Positions 17,330-25,757 of a stretch of DNA of 64,000 bases are shown here, one piece after another. Position numbers and translations under genes: made by a program. Location: NCBI GenBank assembly GCA_945873625.1, contig CAMCDS010000007.1, positions 29,525-93,524 of the forward strand, in the 5' to 3' direction. Origin of the DNA: an uncultured Porphyromonadaceae bacterium (GTDB lineage: Bacteria > Bacteroidota > Bacteroidia > Bacteroidales > Muribaculaceae). Numbering within the stretch: the first letter of the stretch is position 1; each line of letters starts with the position of its first letter. Below the pieces are notes generated by a model. That model made no database searches. It saw only the letters and a list, made by a program, of their open reading frames with translations, and was not told the origin of the DNA.

Positions 17330-17522
17330 GAGTATGTTTGAGTTTAACTTCTATTCACTTGAAGAGGATTTTTTGAGATGATTTCGCAAGTCGAAGAGGG
17401 AGCGATGCGGGCATCGTGACCGATGAGGCTTGGCGAAATCAGCCAAAAAAGACCTTCAAGGGGATAGAAAGACTTTTTTCGGAGTATGTTCAAATCAATT
17501 CGTGTTAAATTCAAACATACTC
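17330..17522. mobile_element. MITE copy A, 193 bp, TTA target duplication
   Basis: The ends are GAGTATGTTTGA and TCAAACATACTC, perfect 12-bp terminal inverted repeats, flanked on both sides by TTA. Copies B (34168-34362) and C (50512-50706) share the whole length with few differences. Inside, nested complementary segments (TTTTTTG/CAAAAAA; GATTTCGC/GCGAAATC at 17380-17387 and 17433-17440; TTGAAG/CTTCAA) fold the element into one long hairpin. There is no transposase gene. TIRs beginning GAG with 3-bp TNA duplications are typical of the IS1031 group of IS5, so a non-autonomous derivative of such an IS is my inference. Confidence 0.85.
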
Positions 17523-17580
17523 TTAGACCCAGTTCCATCATCGGATTCAGACCTTTACAACGACCCTCCTACATAAAAAA

Positions 17581-17612
17581 TTTTAGCATCTCGAAAAAAA
17601 TACATACCTTTG
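17581..17612 (+). promoter_or_regulatory. Promoter of the B12 uptake locus
   Basis: TACCTTTG (17605-17612) is an exact TAnnTTTG -7 box, with TTTTAG at 17581-17586 at the expected -33 distance. Transcription from about 17619 would begin directly at the riboswitch. Confidence 0.7.
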
Positions 17613-17621
17613 CACCGAACT

Positions 17622-17862
17622 TTTATAAAGTTGGTTTGCCGAAGGGCAATCAAAAGGGAATCGAGTGAGAATCTCGAGCAGACCCGCTGCTGTAAGTTTT
17701 CTTTACGAGTATGTTGAAATTCAACAATACTCCGTCTCATCTTCCGAAGCACTGTCTGCATTCGCAGACAGCTACCGAACGTCACTGGCCAAGCAAGAGT
17801 GCGGAGGCCGGGAAGGCGAAGATGACGGAAAACAAGCCAGAAGACCTGCCAACGTAATTTCG
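17622..17862 (+). promoter_or_regulatory. Cobalamin riboswitch
   Basis: The aptamer shows AAAAGGGAATC, the conserved AGCAGACCCGCTGCTGTAA, CACTGG, GGCCGGGAAGGCG and the B12 box AGCCAGAAGACCTGCC (17835-17850). A stem GGCGCC/GGCGCT between the aptamer and the ATG at 17911 could act as the expression platform hiding the start. A peripheral hairpin at 17707-17732 (GAGTATGTTGAA...) resembles the MITE termini. Adenosyl- or other cobalamin would repress the downstream uptake genes. Confidence 0.93.
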
Positions 17863-17910
17863 CATCAACGGCGCCCGGGGATTGGCGCTGCGAATAACTA
17901 AAATTATTGG

Positions 17911-19908
17911 ATGAAACGTCTTGTGTTCCGACACAAGCGGTGTTTTCCCGCCGCTATGTGCGCAATCTGCGCATCTATATGCTCTGCCGAGGTTCCTGCC
18001 GAGGTCAGGCCCGACTCTGCAATCACTCTGAAAGAACTGAATGTCAGTGCTTCCAGAAAACCATTGGCCACTGTCCAGGAGCTGAAGGGGACCGACCTTC
18101 AGTCGCTTTCATCCACTTCCATCGCCGACGCCCTCAAGTATTTTGCCGGAGTCCAGATAAAAGACTATGGCGGACTCGGAGGTCTCAAGACCGTCAATGT
18201 CCGCTCGCTCGGAGCGCAGCACGTCGGCGTATATATCGACGGCATACGGATCACCAACGCCCAGAACGGGACTGTGGATTTAGGGAAATATTCCCTTTCC
18301 ACTCTCGAATCCGTCTCTCTTTACAACGCCAACAAACTCGACATCTGCCAGTCGGCTTCCGAATTCGCTTCCGGAGCCACGGTCTACATGCGCACACGCC
18401 GCCCCGACCGCGACTCCATCAGTCTGCTCGGCGGATGGAGTTCGTTTCACACCTGGAGAGCCCGCGCCACAGCCGAGTTCGCCCGCAAGGGATGGTGCGG
18501 ATTCATCGACGCAGAGTATCTGAACTCACGCGGCGACTATCCATTCCGCTACAAATCGCAATATGAAGATACTGTGGGACGCCGCCGAAACTCCGACATC
18601 GAGTTCACGCGAGTGGAGGGGACTCTCTTCAAGGGAGGATTCTCGTCGCACATGTATGCCTACTTCTCGGAACGCGGATGCCCCGGAGGAATAGTGCGCC
18701 GCCTTTCCGACAAATACAACAATGTAGGCCGAGAATGGGACACCGATATTTTCGTCCAGGCATCTTACGAGCACTCTTTCGGGCGGCAGCACAGAATCAA
18801 GGCAAACGCCAAGTACACATACGAATACCTGCGCTACAACACCGACTACCCCGAAAATCAGAACACGGCACGCGTCGACAACCATTACTGGCAGAACGAC
18901 GCCTACGCCTCGATATCGTATTCTTTCAGCCCCTGGCATTTTCTTTCGCTCAACTGCGGCTACGACGCCAGGATATCGTGGCTCGACGCAGACCTCAAGA
19001 AGTTCTGCCCGGTGCGCCGGCTCGACCAGAAAGCCGTACTTGCAGCACAGTTCGACTGGCGCTCTCTCCGTCTGGCCGCATCGATACTCTACCAGCACTA
19101 CAAAGACCATACGGAACTGAAAACAGGAGCGGCCGATCCGCTCTCGCGATTCACTCCGGCCATCACCCTGGGATACTCATTTCTCGGAATCTCACTGAGA
19201 GGATGGTACAAATGCATATTCCGCGCCCCTACCCTCAACGACCTTTACTATACCCAGGCGGGAAACCGGAACCTGAAACCTGAATACACGCGCCAATGGA
19301 ACGTCGGCGTCGAGTATCAGTATGGACGCGGACCGTGGAGCGTCTCCGCACAGGCCGACGCCTATCTCAATTATATCGACAACAGAATCGTGTGCCTGCC
19401 CCTGAAAGGCACCTATACATGGTCGATGATGAACTATGGAAAAACTTTCTGCCGGGGGCTTAACGCCACGCTATCCGGAGTGGCCGCCACCCGGGGATGG
19501 CGTTTCTCGCTGACTGCCTCGCTCACATGGCAGAAAGACCTCAACCGCACGAATCCCGACGACCCTGACACTTACGACAAGCCGATATGCTATTCCCCTA
19601 CCCTGTCATACGGCATCACCGGGATAATAGCATGGAGAATGATATCGCTCACCGTCTCCGACCTGCACGTCTCAAAGAGGATGTGGTCGTATGCCGATCC
19701 GAGAGACATACTCGAACCATACAACAACGTAGACCTCAAGCTCACGGCACGATATCTGGGAATCACAGCCTCGCTTGAAGTGAACGACCTCCTTGACGTG
19801 CAGTATGAACACATCCCGCGCTATCCGATGCCCGGGCGCAGCTTCAGGCTGACACTCTCCTACTCCTTCGACGCCATAATCAAATCCGTAAAAACGAGAA
19901 AGATCTGA
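17911..19908 (+). CDS. btuB: TonB-dependent cobalamin receptor, BtuB-like
   Basis: A 665-residue outer-membrane TonB-dependent receptor placed directly behind a cobalamin riboswitch, which makes vitamin B12 or another corrinoid the expected substrate. The signal peptide covers about residues 1-26. A Ton-box-like segment (ITLKELNVSAS) sits near 37-47, followed by the plug with ADALKYFAGVQIKDYGGLGG, NVRSLGAQHVGVYIDGIR and the end of the plug near 150; the rest is a 22-strand barrel ending in FRLTLSYSF with a short extra tail. The length is close to that of Bacteroides BtuB proteins. Two surface-protein genes follow with gaps of 18 and 16 bases, so all three are likely cotranscribed and B12-repressed. 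Confidence 0.92.
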   Translation: MKRLVFRHKRCFPAAMCAICASICSAEVPAEVRPDSAITLKELNVSASRKPLATVQELKGTDLQSLSSTSIADALKYFAGVQIKDYGGLGGLKTVNVRSLGAQHVGVYIDGIRITNAQNGTVDLGKYSLSTLESVSLYNANKLDICQSASEFASGATVYMRTRRPDRDSISLLGGWSSFHTWRARATAEFARKGWCGFIDAEYLNSRGDYPFRYKSQYEDTVGRRRNSDIEFTRVEGTLFKGGFSSHMYAYFSERGCPGGIVRRLSDKYNNVGREWDTDIFVQASYEHSFGRQHRIKANAKYTYEYLRYNTDYPENQNTARVDNHYWQNDAYASISYSFSPWHFLSLNCGYDARISWLDADLKKFCPVRRLDQKAVLAAQFDWRSLRLAASILYQHYKDHTELKTGAADPLSRFTPAITLGYSFLGISLRGWYKCIFRAPTLNDLYYTQAGNRNLKPEYTRQWNVGVEYQYGRGPWSVSAQADAYLNYIDNRIVCLPLKGTYTWSMMNYGKTFCRGLNATLSGVAATRGWRFSLTASLTWQKDLNRTNPDDPDTYDKPICYSPTLSYGITGIIAWRMISLTVSDLHVSKRMWSYADPRDILEPYNNVDLKLTARYLGITASLEVNDLLDVQYEHIPRYPMPGRSFRLTLSYSFDAIIKSVKTRKI

Positions 19909-19926
19909 CAACCGGCATCCTTACGT

Positions 19927-21243
19927 ATGCCCAATATGCCTATTGCGATGAAATACACAAAAATGAAACCTATGGCAGCGGCGGCATGCCTTGCACTGGC
20001 CGCATCGCTGCCCTGCGCCTCGGAAGCCAGGGAACGGATAATCCTGCTAAACGAGGGGAACTGGCAGGCCGACAACGGCAGAATCTCGTATTTCGACGAC
20101 GGCCGTGTCGTGAGCAACGAATGGTTCAGGGAGACTAACGGCTATAAGCTCGGCGACACCCCTAACGACATCATTCAGGTGAACGAAAGCCTCATTGCCA
20201 TAGCGGTCAACTGGTCGAACATCGTCCAGTTCATCACCCCCGACGGCAAAGCGGTAGCCGCCACCGAGGATGTGCCCAACAACCGCAAGCTCGCTTCCGA
20301 CGGAGGAGACTACGTATATGTGTCCTCCTACGGCCATGAAGTCGGTACAGTCGACGGAATGGCCTATTTCACAAAAGGCTACGTCGCCAAAATCGACGTC
20401 AGGACATTCAAGGTTGTGGATGCCGTGGAGGTCGGCTACGAGCCGGAGGGAATCGCTTTCTATAAAGGCCGACTGTTCGTGGCCAACACCGGCGGATATG
20501 CCTTCAACGAGAACCACGACTACGAGACAACCGTAAGCGTTATCGACGCGAAGACAATGAGCATCGAGAGAAACATCGATACAGGACAGATAAACCTCTA
20601 CGGAAAGATGTCGCAGAGCGGCAGGTACCTGTGCATAAACTCTCCGGGCGACTACTACGACACTCCGGCCGCCACAATCATCCTCGACTGCGACGCGGCC
20701 CTCGAAGGCAGACCCGACAGGGAATGCTATGTCCCGCTCCCTTACGCCTCCACCTACAACTGCACCGCTTCCGACGGAACGTTCTATGCCATCGGTTCAA
20801 GATACTCATACTACACCGGAGAATACACTTTCAACTATGTCTGCATCGACCCTGCAAAAGTGTTTGAAAGTTCGGGGGGCGAAGGGGTAAGCGAGAAAAT
20901 GCCCGGCAGCGTAATCGACGACATAAAGGGGATGGCGATGCCCTACGGCATATACGTGAACCCCTATTCGGGCTACATCTACGCCACCGACGCCGGAGAG
21001 TTCGTAGCCGCCGGAGCGCTTTACCAATGGACGCCCGACGGCGAGCTGGCGGGCGTCCACAAGGTCTACATCAACCCGGCGCATTTCCTGGCCCTGCCCG
21101 ACGAGAAAAACGAGTCGGCTGAGATTATAGAAGCCGACGCCACCTCAGGCAACATCATATTCAACCTGCAGGGCATACCGGTCAGCAACCCTGTGCCCGG
21201 ACAAATCTACATCAGCAACGGAAAAAAGTTTATCCATAAATAA
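19927..21243 (+). CDS. Surface beta-propeller, BtuG-like B12-capture protein
   Basis: A protein of up to 438 residues with the repeated-strand pattern of YncE/DUF5074-type beta propellers (GYVAKIDVRTFKVVDAVEVG, GIAFYKGRLFVANTGGY, VSVIDAKTMSIERNIDTG). In Bacteroides the propeller encoded next to BtuB is BtuG, a surface lipoprotein that binds cobalamin very tightly and lids the receptor; position behind BtuB and the riboswitch suggests the same role here. I prefer the ATG at 19948 (MKYTKMKPM), which puts a signal peptide at the N terminus. The cleavage region LAASLPCASEA has a Cys but a poor lipobox, so lipidation is uncertain. The C terminus NLQGIPVSNPVPGQIYIS-NGKKF is a short tail of a type common in exported Bacteroidales proteins. 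Confidence 0.8.
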   Translation: MPNMPIAMKYTKMKPMAAAACLALAASLPCASEARERIILLNEGNWQADNGRISYFDDGRVVSNEWFRETNGYKLGDTPNDIIQVNESLIAIAVNWSNIVQFITPDGKAVAATEDVPNNRKLASDGGDYVYVSSYGHEVGTVDGMAYFTKGYVAKIDVRTFKVVDAVEVGYEPEGIAFYKGRLFVANTGGYAFNENHDYETTVSVIDAKTMSIERNIDTGQINLYGKMSQSGRYLCINSPGDYYDTPAATIILDCDAALEGRPDRECYVPLPYASTYNCTASDGTFYAIGSRYSYYTGEYTFNYVCIDPAKVFESSGGEGVSEKMPGSVIDDIKGMAMPYGIYVNPYSGYIYATDAGEFVAAGALYQWTPDGELAGVHKVYINPAHFLALPDEKNESAEIIEADATSGNIIFNLQGIPVSNPVPGQIYISNGKKFIHK

Positions 21244-21259
21244 TCTAACTTTAATCACT

Positions 21260-24200
21260 ATGAGACTTAAATCCCTCGGGATTGTCGCCCTTTCACTGCT
21301 CGGGCTGGCTCCTGCATACGCCACCAACGTGCTTGTGAAAATGAACAGGACATCCCAAACGATGACAATGGTGTCGAAAGACACCAACGAACCCGTAGCG
21401 ACCGGCGAGCCGAACGGCCTGGAATACACCTTCGACGCCACACCCGGACGCTACATCCTCACGGCATACGCCACCGACAAGACAACCGTCAACGGCACCA
21501 TTGAGGTTACCGTAGCCGCCGACTCCGTACAGCAGCAGCTCACCATCCTCACATGCACCACCTACGTCACCAACAAGAACAGCGACGGCAGCCAGTGGAC
21601 CATCGACAAAGGCGACTACGAAATCGACCTCAGGGTCAGCAGTCGCGAAGGCGTATCCCAGACCGTAACCCCGGGCAAAAGCACTACTGCCGGACGTACC
21701 ACTTTCATCACCCTAAACGGCAACAGCTATTATCTGGCGTTCATCCCCTCCGAAGCCCATCAGGCAGAGGGCTTCACCACCCTCTACCGTTCCGGCACTC
21801 TGACCGCGGGCATCAACATCTCCGGGGCCATACCCAAGGGTGAGGACTATTCGCTGACCGTCCCCAAAGACGCCTACTTCGAGCTGAACCAGAAATTCTC
21901 TCATTTCGTAGACTTCACCCGAATCGAGCCCAAGTCTGTCTCGACCGAAGGCGACCTCAAACGCATCACCTACTATCTCGCCCAGGGACAGACCTACAAC
22001 TTCCGCTCTTCCATACCGGGTAAACTCACCCGTGGCGGCTACTTCACGATGACGGCCGACGCCTCGAAACGCCCCGACATCTCTATCAGCGCCTCCGAAT
22101 ATGAACACGACCCCGCCGCCATCAACCATGACGCAAAGGCAAACTCGGGCTTCGAGACCGGCGACATATTTGTCAACATCAATGCACGCGGTCATCTCGA
22201 GCTCAAGCCGGGCGACATCTACAAGGCCCACGCCATGCGCACATGGGAGCTGACCGATAACTCGACCAACAACTACTTCATCGAACCCGACTTCCACTAT
22301 ACCGTAATCGGCCTTGACGGCAAACCATCCGACAACGTTGTCCGCATCAATGAGCGGCAAGGGTCGGCCTGGGCCGACATCGAGGCAATAGGCGAAGGCA
22401 CTGCAATCGTGCTCGTCACCTACGACGGAATCGGACTCAACTGGTACAACAACGGGGTGAAACGAGAATACATGGGCGGAGAATACTGGGGAGCCATCTG
22501 GCCCGAAAACACCGCTGTCTATGTAGTTACCGTCGGCAACGCCACATCTGCGGCTGTCCCCAACATGTTCATAAACGAGGACTACAACACAGGCACGCTG
22601 AAAACTGCCGGAAATAAAGTGGACGCGGAGCACGACGTGTTCTATTATCTCGACTCGGAAGAAGGCGCCACATATACATTCAAACCCGAAGGAGTGGTCG
22701 AGACTGAGATAGCCTACCCCGTCATCGGCGAACGCATGGCCACCTACACAGGCTTCGGCAAAGAGGGCGTCACGGCCAACGCCGACGGCTCATTCTCGGT
22801 ACTGCTCCGCCACGGGCGCCAGATAGTGAAAATGACCGATTCCGCCGGCAAGTCGGTCTATCAGGTGCTCACGGCAAAGAAATGCCATCGCGAAATCGTC
22901 AACGCCACCCGCGAGGGGAGCCAAATCTTCCAGCCGGGCGACGAAGTCAAAATCAAGTATTCCGGTCTCTTCCATCCAGCCAACAAGCTCGCCGGCATCT
23001 ACAATATGTCGGCCTACGTTACCTACAACAACATTCCAAACGGCACGTCGCTCATCCTCAGCCCCAACCAGTACAAATTCGGTTCCTCTGAGACCGCCCA
23101 GACCGTTACCGTGCGGATTCCTGCCGACCACGACGCGCAGGCCAATCCTCTGCTTGTGATGGACGAAGGCGTGATTCAGGTGAACGGCTACGGCGACCCT
23201 ATCGGCAACCACCGCATCATAGACCCTAACAACGGTCGCTCGCCAAACTTCACGGCAGTGGCCCACAAGACCTACTTCGGGCACATACCTGACGCCGTAA
23301 TCAACGTCTCGCCGACCCGCACGTTCGACATCCACATCGAGTGCGACCAGCCTGACAGCGAGGTTTCCGTCTCGTTCGGAGGAACCGTTCTGGCGCCTGA
23401 CGCAGAAAACGTCTACCACGGCACCTACGGCACTTACCACGTAGTGGCGTCCAAACCCGGTTTCCGGTGCTTCCGCAAGTCGTATGTCATCGGCGACGAC
23501 GACGAAGGCACGCAGACTTTCTCCATTACGCTGACCGAAGCCGAAAACGCATGGGACGGCAAGACGACAGCCGAACCGGCGTTTGAGAACGACCGTTATG
23601 TCATATCGACTCCTGCCGAAATGAAATGGTTTGCCAATACGGTCAACAATGGAAACGCTTCGGCCAACGCCGTCCTCACGGCCGACATAGACCTCGGCGA
23701 CTACGACTGGACGCCTGTCGGCACTGCAAGCGCCAAACCATTCAGCGGCAGCTTCGAGGGCAGAGGCCATCGGATTGACGGTCTTTATGTAGATATGCCC
23801 ACGGCCCAGTATGCCGGACTCTTCGGCCACGTGAAGGGCTCGGCGGCCGACCGACACGCCTCTATAAGCGGCATCACCGTCGACGGCACTGTCAACGCCA
23901 AGGGATATGCCGGAGGCATCGCCGGCATAGTCAACGCCTACGCCGACATCGACACCTGCGCCAACTATGCCTCTGTCAACGTGACCAACGAGTTCTGCGG
24001 CGGCATCGCCGGCTGTGTGGCCGTCAATACGTCGTCCATCGCCAACTGCTACAATGCCGGCGCCATAAAAGGTGCGGGTAAATGCGGTGGCATCGCTGGA
24101 AGCGCCGCTAACGCGAAGGTTGAGAATGTGCACAATGTAGGCACAATTGACTTCATCCGTGCTTCGGGAGGATGCGTTGGCAACAATAAACTCACCGGAC

Positions 24201-24550
24201 TCAAAAACGCATTCTCTACCGTGGAAGGCGACGTTACCGACGGACAGAAAACCGTATCGGAAGAACAGATGAAATCTGGCGAGATAGCATTCCTGCTCGG
24301 AAAAGCGTTCGGACAGACATTAGGCGAGGACGCCTACCCCGTGTTTGGCGCTCCTGAGGTGAAATATGACCCGGCTACCGATACTTACTACAACTTTGAC
24401 CTGCCTACTTCCGTAGATGAGCTCGGCGAGGAAACGGCTGTGCCAGAACTCTACTTCAATCCGGAAGGAATCGCGTCGACGAAGCCCTATAAGGGATTCA
24501 ATATCATACGTATGAGCGACGGCAGCATCCGCAAGGTCTTCATCCGATAG
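21260..24550 (+). CDS. Large surface protein of the B12 locus, GLUG-like repeats
   Basis: A 1096-residue exported protein I cannot assign to a characterised family. Residues 1-21 are a signal peptide. The first 780 residues look like a series of beta-sandwich modules (for example PGRYILTAYATDKTTVNGTI and QNIEF-like strands). From about 785 to 980 there are GLUG-like glycine-rich repeats (YAGLFGHVKGSA, YAGGIAGIVN, FCGGIAGCVA, KCGGIAGSAA). The last 30 residues (LYFNPEGIASTKPYKGFNI, ending KVFIR) resemble the C-terminal tail of the propeller upstream. It is the last gene of the riboswitch locus, so a role in corrinoid capture, in binding intrinsic-factor-like carriers or in displaying the receptor complex is inferred. 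It ends before a hairpin at 24578-24612. Confidence 0.72.
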   Translation: MRLKSLGIVALSLLGLAPAYATNVLVKMNRTSQTMTMVSKDTNEPVATGEPNGLEYTFDATPGRYILTAYATDKTTVNGTIEVTVAADSVQQQLTILTCTTYVTNKNSDGSQWTIDKGDYEIDLRVSSREGVSQTVTPGKSTTAGRTTFITLNGNSYYLAFIPSEAHQAEGFTTLYRSGTLTAGINISGAIPKGEDYSLTVPKDAYFELNQKFSHFVDFTRIEPKSVSTEGDLKRITYYLAQGQTYNFRSSIPGKLTRGGYFTMTADASKRPDISISASEYEHDPAAINHDAKANSGFETGDIFVNINARGHLELKPGDIYKAHAMRTWELTDNSTNNYFIEPDFHYTVIGLDGKPSDNVVRINERQGSAWADIEAIGEGTAIVLVTYDGIGLNWYNNGVKREYMGGEYWGAIWPENTAVYVVTVGNATSAAVPNMFINEDYNTGTLKTAGNKVDAEHDVFYYLDSEEGATYTFKPEGVVETEIAYPVIGERMATYTGFGKEGVTANADGSFSVLLRHGRQIVKMTDSAGKSVYQVLTAKKCHREIVNATREGSQIFQPGDEVKIKYSGLFHPANKLAGIYNMSAYVTYNNIPNGTSLILSPNQYKFGSSETAQTVTVRIPADHDAQANPLLVMDEGVIQVNGYGDPIGNHRIIDPNNGRSPNFTAVAHKTYFGHIPDAVINVSPTRTFDIHIECDQPDSEVSVSFGGTVLAPDAENVYHGTYGTYHVVASKPGFRCFRKSYVIGDDDEGTQTFSITLTEAENAWDGKTTAEPAFENDRYVISTPAEMKWFANTVNNGNASANAVLTADIDLGDYDWTPVGTASAKPFSGSFEGRGHRIDGLYVDMPTAQYAGLFGHVKGSAADRHASISGITVDGTVNAKGYAGGIAGIVNAYADIDTCANYASVNVTNEFCGGIAGCVAVNTSSIANCYNAGAIKGAGKCGGIAGSAANAKVENVHNVGTIDFIRASGGCVGNNKLTGLKNAFSTVEGDVTDGQKTVSEEQMKSGEIAFLLGKAFGQTLGEDAYPVFGAPEVKYDPATDTYYNFDLPTSVDELGEETAVPELYFNPEGIASTKPYKGFNIIRMSDGSIRKVFIR

Positions 24551-24577
24551 GCATATATACCCTACCTTGATAATGAC

Positions 24578-24612
24578 GGGAGGCAATCTGTGATTAAACA
24601 TGATTGCCTCCT
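24578..24612. terminator. Bidirectional hairpin between B12 locus and GT operon
   Basis: A 10-bp stem GGAGGCAATC / GATTGCCTCC with a 13-base loop lies between convergent genes. The T run is weak on the plus strand, so efficiency is uncertain. Confidence 0.6.
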
Positions 24613-24638
24613 GCATTGCGTTTATTAAACCCGGGCTT

Positions 24639-25757
24639 TCAGCCGGCCGAGGGGATGATGCCGGCCGATGCGGCGGCGCGCAGCAGCGCGGCGGCGGTGC
24701 CGGAGTTGGTGAGCGAGGGACGCTCACGAAGGCAGGCGGCAAAGTGATTGGCATAATTGTCGGCCATGGCCTCCATCTCTGCCACGCCCCAGTCTTCGCG
24801 CGCTATGCCGGTGCCGCTCGCGTTGATATAGCCGGCGGTGGCGGGAACTGTGTTCATCAACACAGGCGTGCCGTTGACTATCGATTCCGACACGGTAACC
24901 ATATTAAGGTCCTGTTCCGTGTCGATGAGCATGGCCACTGCTCCGGCGGCTATCGGAGCCCACTCTGAGTGGAAACGGAAGCCATGGAAGCGCACCGAAC
25001 CGGATATGCCAAGGTCGGCGGCAAGCTTCTCAAGATTATTTCGTTCGGGACCGTCGCCCACTATGTCGAGGGTGAACGCCTCGCGACCGGGCCTCTTCAC
25101 AAAGTCGGCGAAGCGGCGGATGATGCGGTCTATCCTCTTGCGAGTGATGAGCTGCGAGACGGAGACAAAGGTGTCTTTGCGCTCCTCCGACGGGACGAAA
25201 ATCCGCTCGTCGGCGCCGTGGCTCACTATCTCGGACGACACACGCTTCATGAACCGCGATATGAACCTGCGGGCCTCTTCGGAACGGGCCGCCACCGGGA
25301 TGCGGCTCATGAACAGGCGAGCCGGCACATTGTACCAGAAGCGGGCCGGAAGTTCGCGCATCATCTTCTGAAACACCGACATCTCATGCCATATAAGCAT
25401 CTTGCGTGGCACTGTCAGCGCTGCGGTCAGAGTGGACATCGAAAACACCTCGGAACTGATTATGAGGTCGAAACGGCTTTCGTTTCGACGGAGCCATCCG
25501 CGCAACCCTTTGGCCATCGGTATCAGAACCGGACTGAACACGCGCTTCATGACCGACGGAAACCATACAACCTCGAATCCGGGCGATTCCGGCTCCAGCG
25601 GACGATACTCCTCCGAGGCAAGCAGCGTTACCTCATGGCCGAGACTCACAAAGCCGCGGGCGAGGGTGTAGATCATGGTATGGCCGTTGGTGCGGCGGCG
25701 CGTGATGAGGCCGTGCTCCGACGAATGGAGCATGAGATTCACAATCAGTATTCTCAT
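24639..25757 (-). CDS. Family 4 glycosyltransferase
   Basis: A 372-residue GT-B glycosyltransferase. I place the start at the ATG at 25757 (MRILIVNLML), because the frame upstream of it is inside the GT2 gene; the stop of GT2 and this ATG overlap as ATGA. The N-terminal half has HSSEHGLITRRRTNGHTMI for acceptor binding, and the C-terminal half has VSQLITRKRIDRIIRRFADFV, DIVGDGPERNNLEKLA and the nucleotide-sugar motif VSESIVNGTPVLMNTVPAT with the expected Glu pair. It is the last gene of a six-gene operon. It probably adds a sugar to a surface glycan; donor and acceptor are unknown. Confidence 0.88.
   Translation of the reverse strand: MRILIVNLMLHSSEHGLITRRRTNGHTMIYTLARGFVSLGHEVTLLASEEYRPLEPESPGFEVVWFPSVMKRVFSPVLIPMAKGLRGWLRRNESRFDLIISSEVFSMSTLTAALTVPRKMLIWHEMSVFQKMMRELPARFWYNVPARLFMSRIPVAARSEEARRFISRFMKRVSSEIVSHGADERIFVPSEERKDTFVSVSQLITRKRIDRIIRRFADFVKRPGREAFTLDIVGDGPERNNLEKLAADLGISGSVRFHGFRFHSEWAPIAAGAVAMLIDTEQDLNMVTVSESIVNGTPVLMNTVPATAGYINASGTGIAREDWGVAEMEAMADNYANHFAACLRERPSLTNSGTAAALLRAAASAGIIPSAG

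Noticed and set aside
17486..17668. 60-codon ORF starting at the right end of MITE copy A (MFKSIRVKFKHTLR...)
   Set aside because: The N terminus is the translation of the MITE end and recurs at copy B; it is a repeat artefact.
22790..24133. 447-codon minus-strand open frame inside the large surface-protein gene
   Set aside because: Antisense shadow; the plus frame has a signal peptide and regular repeats.
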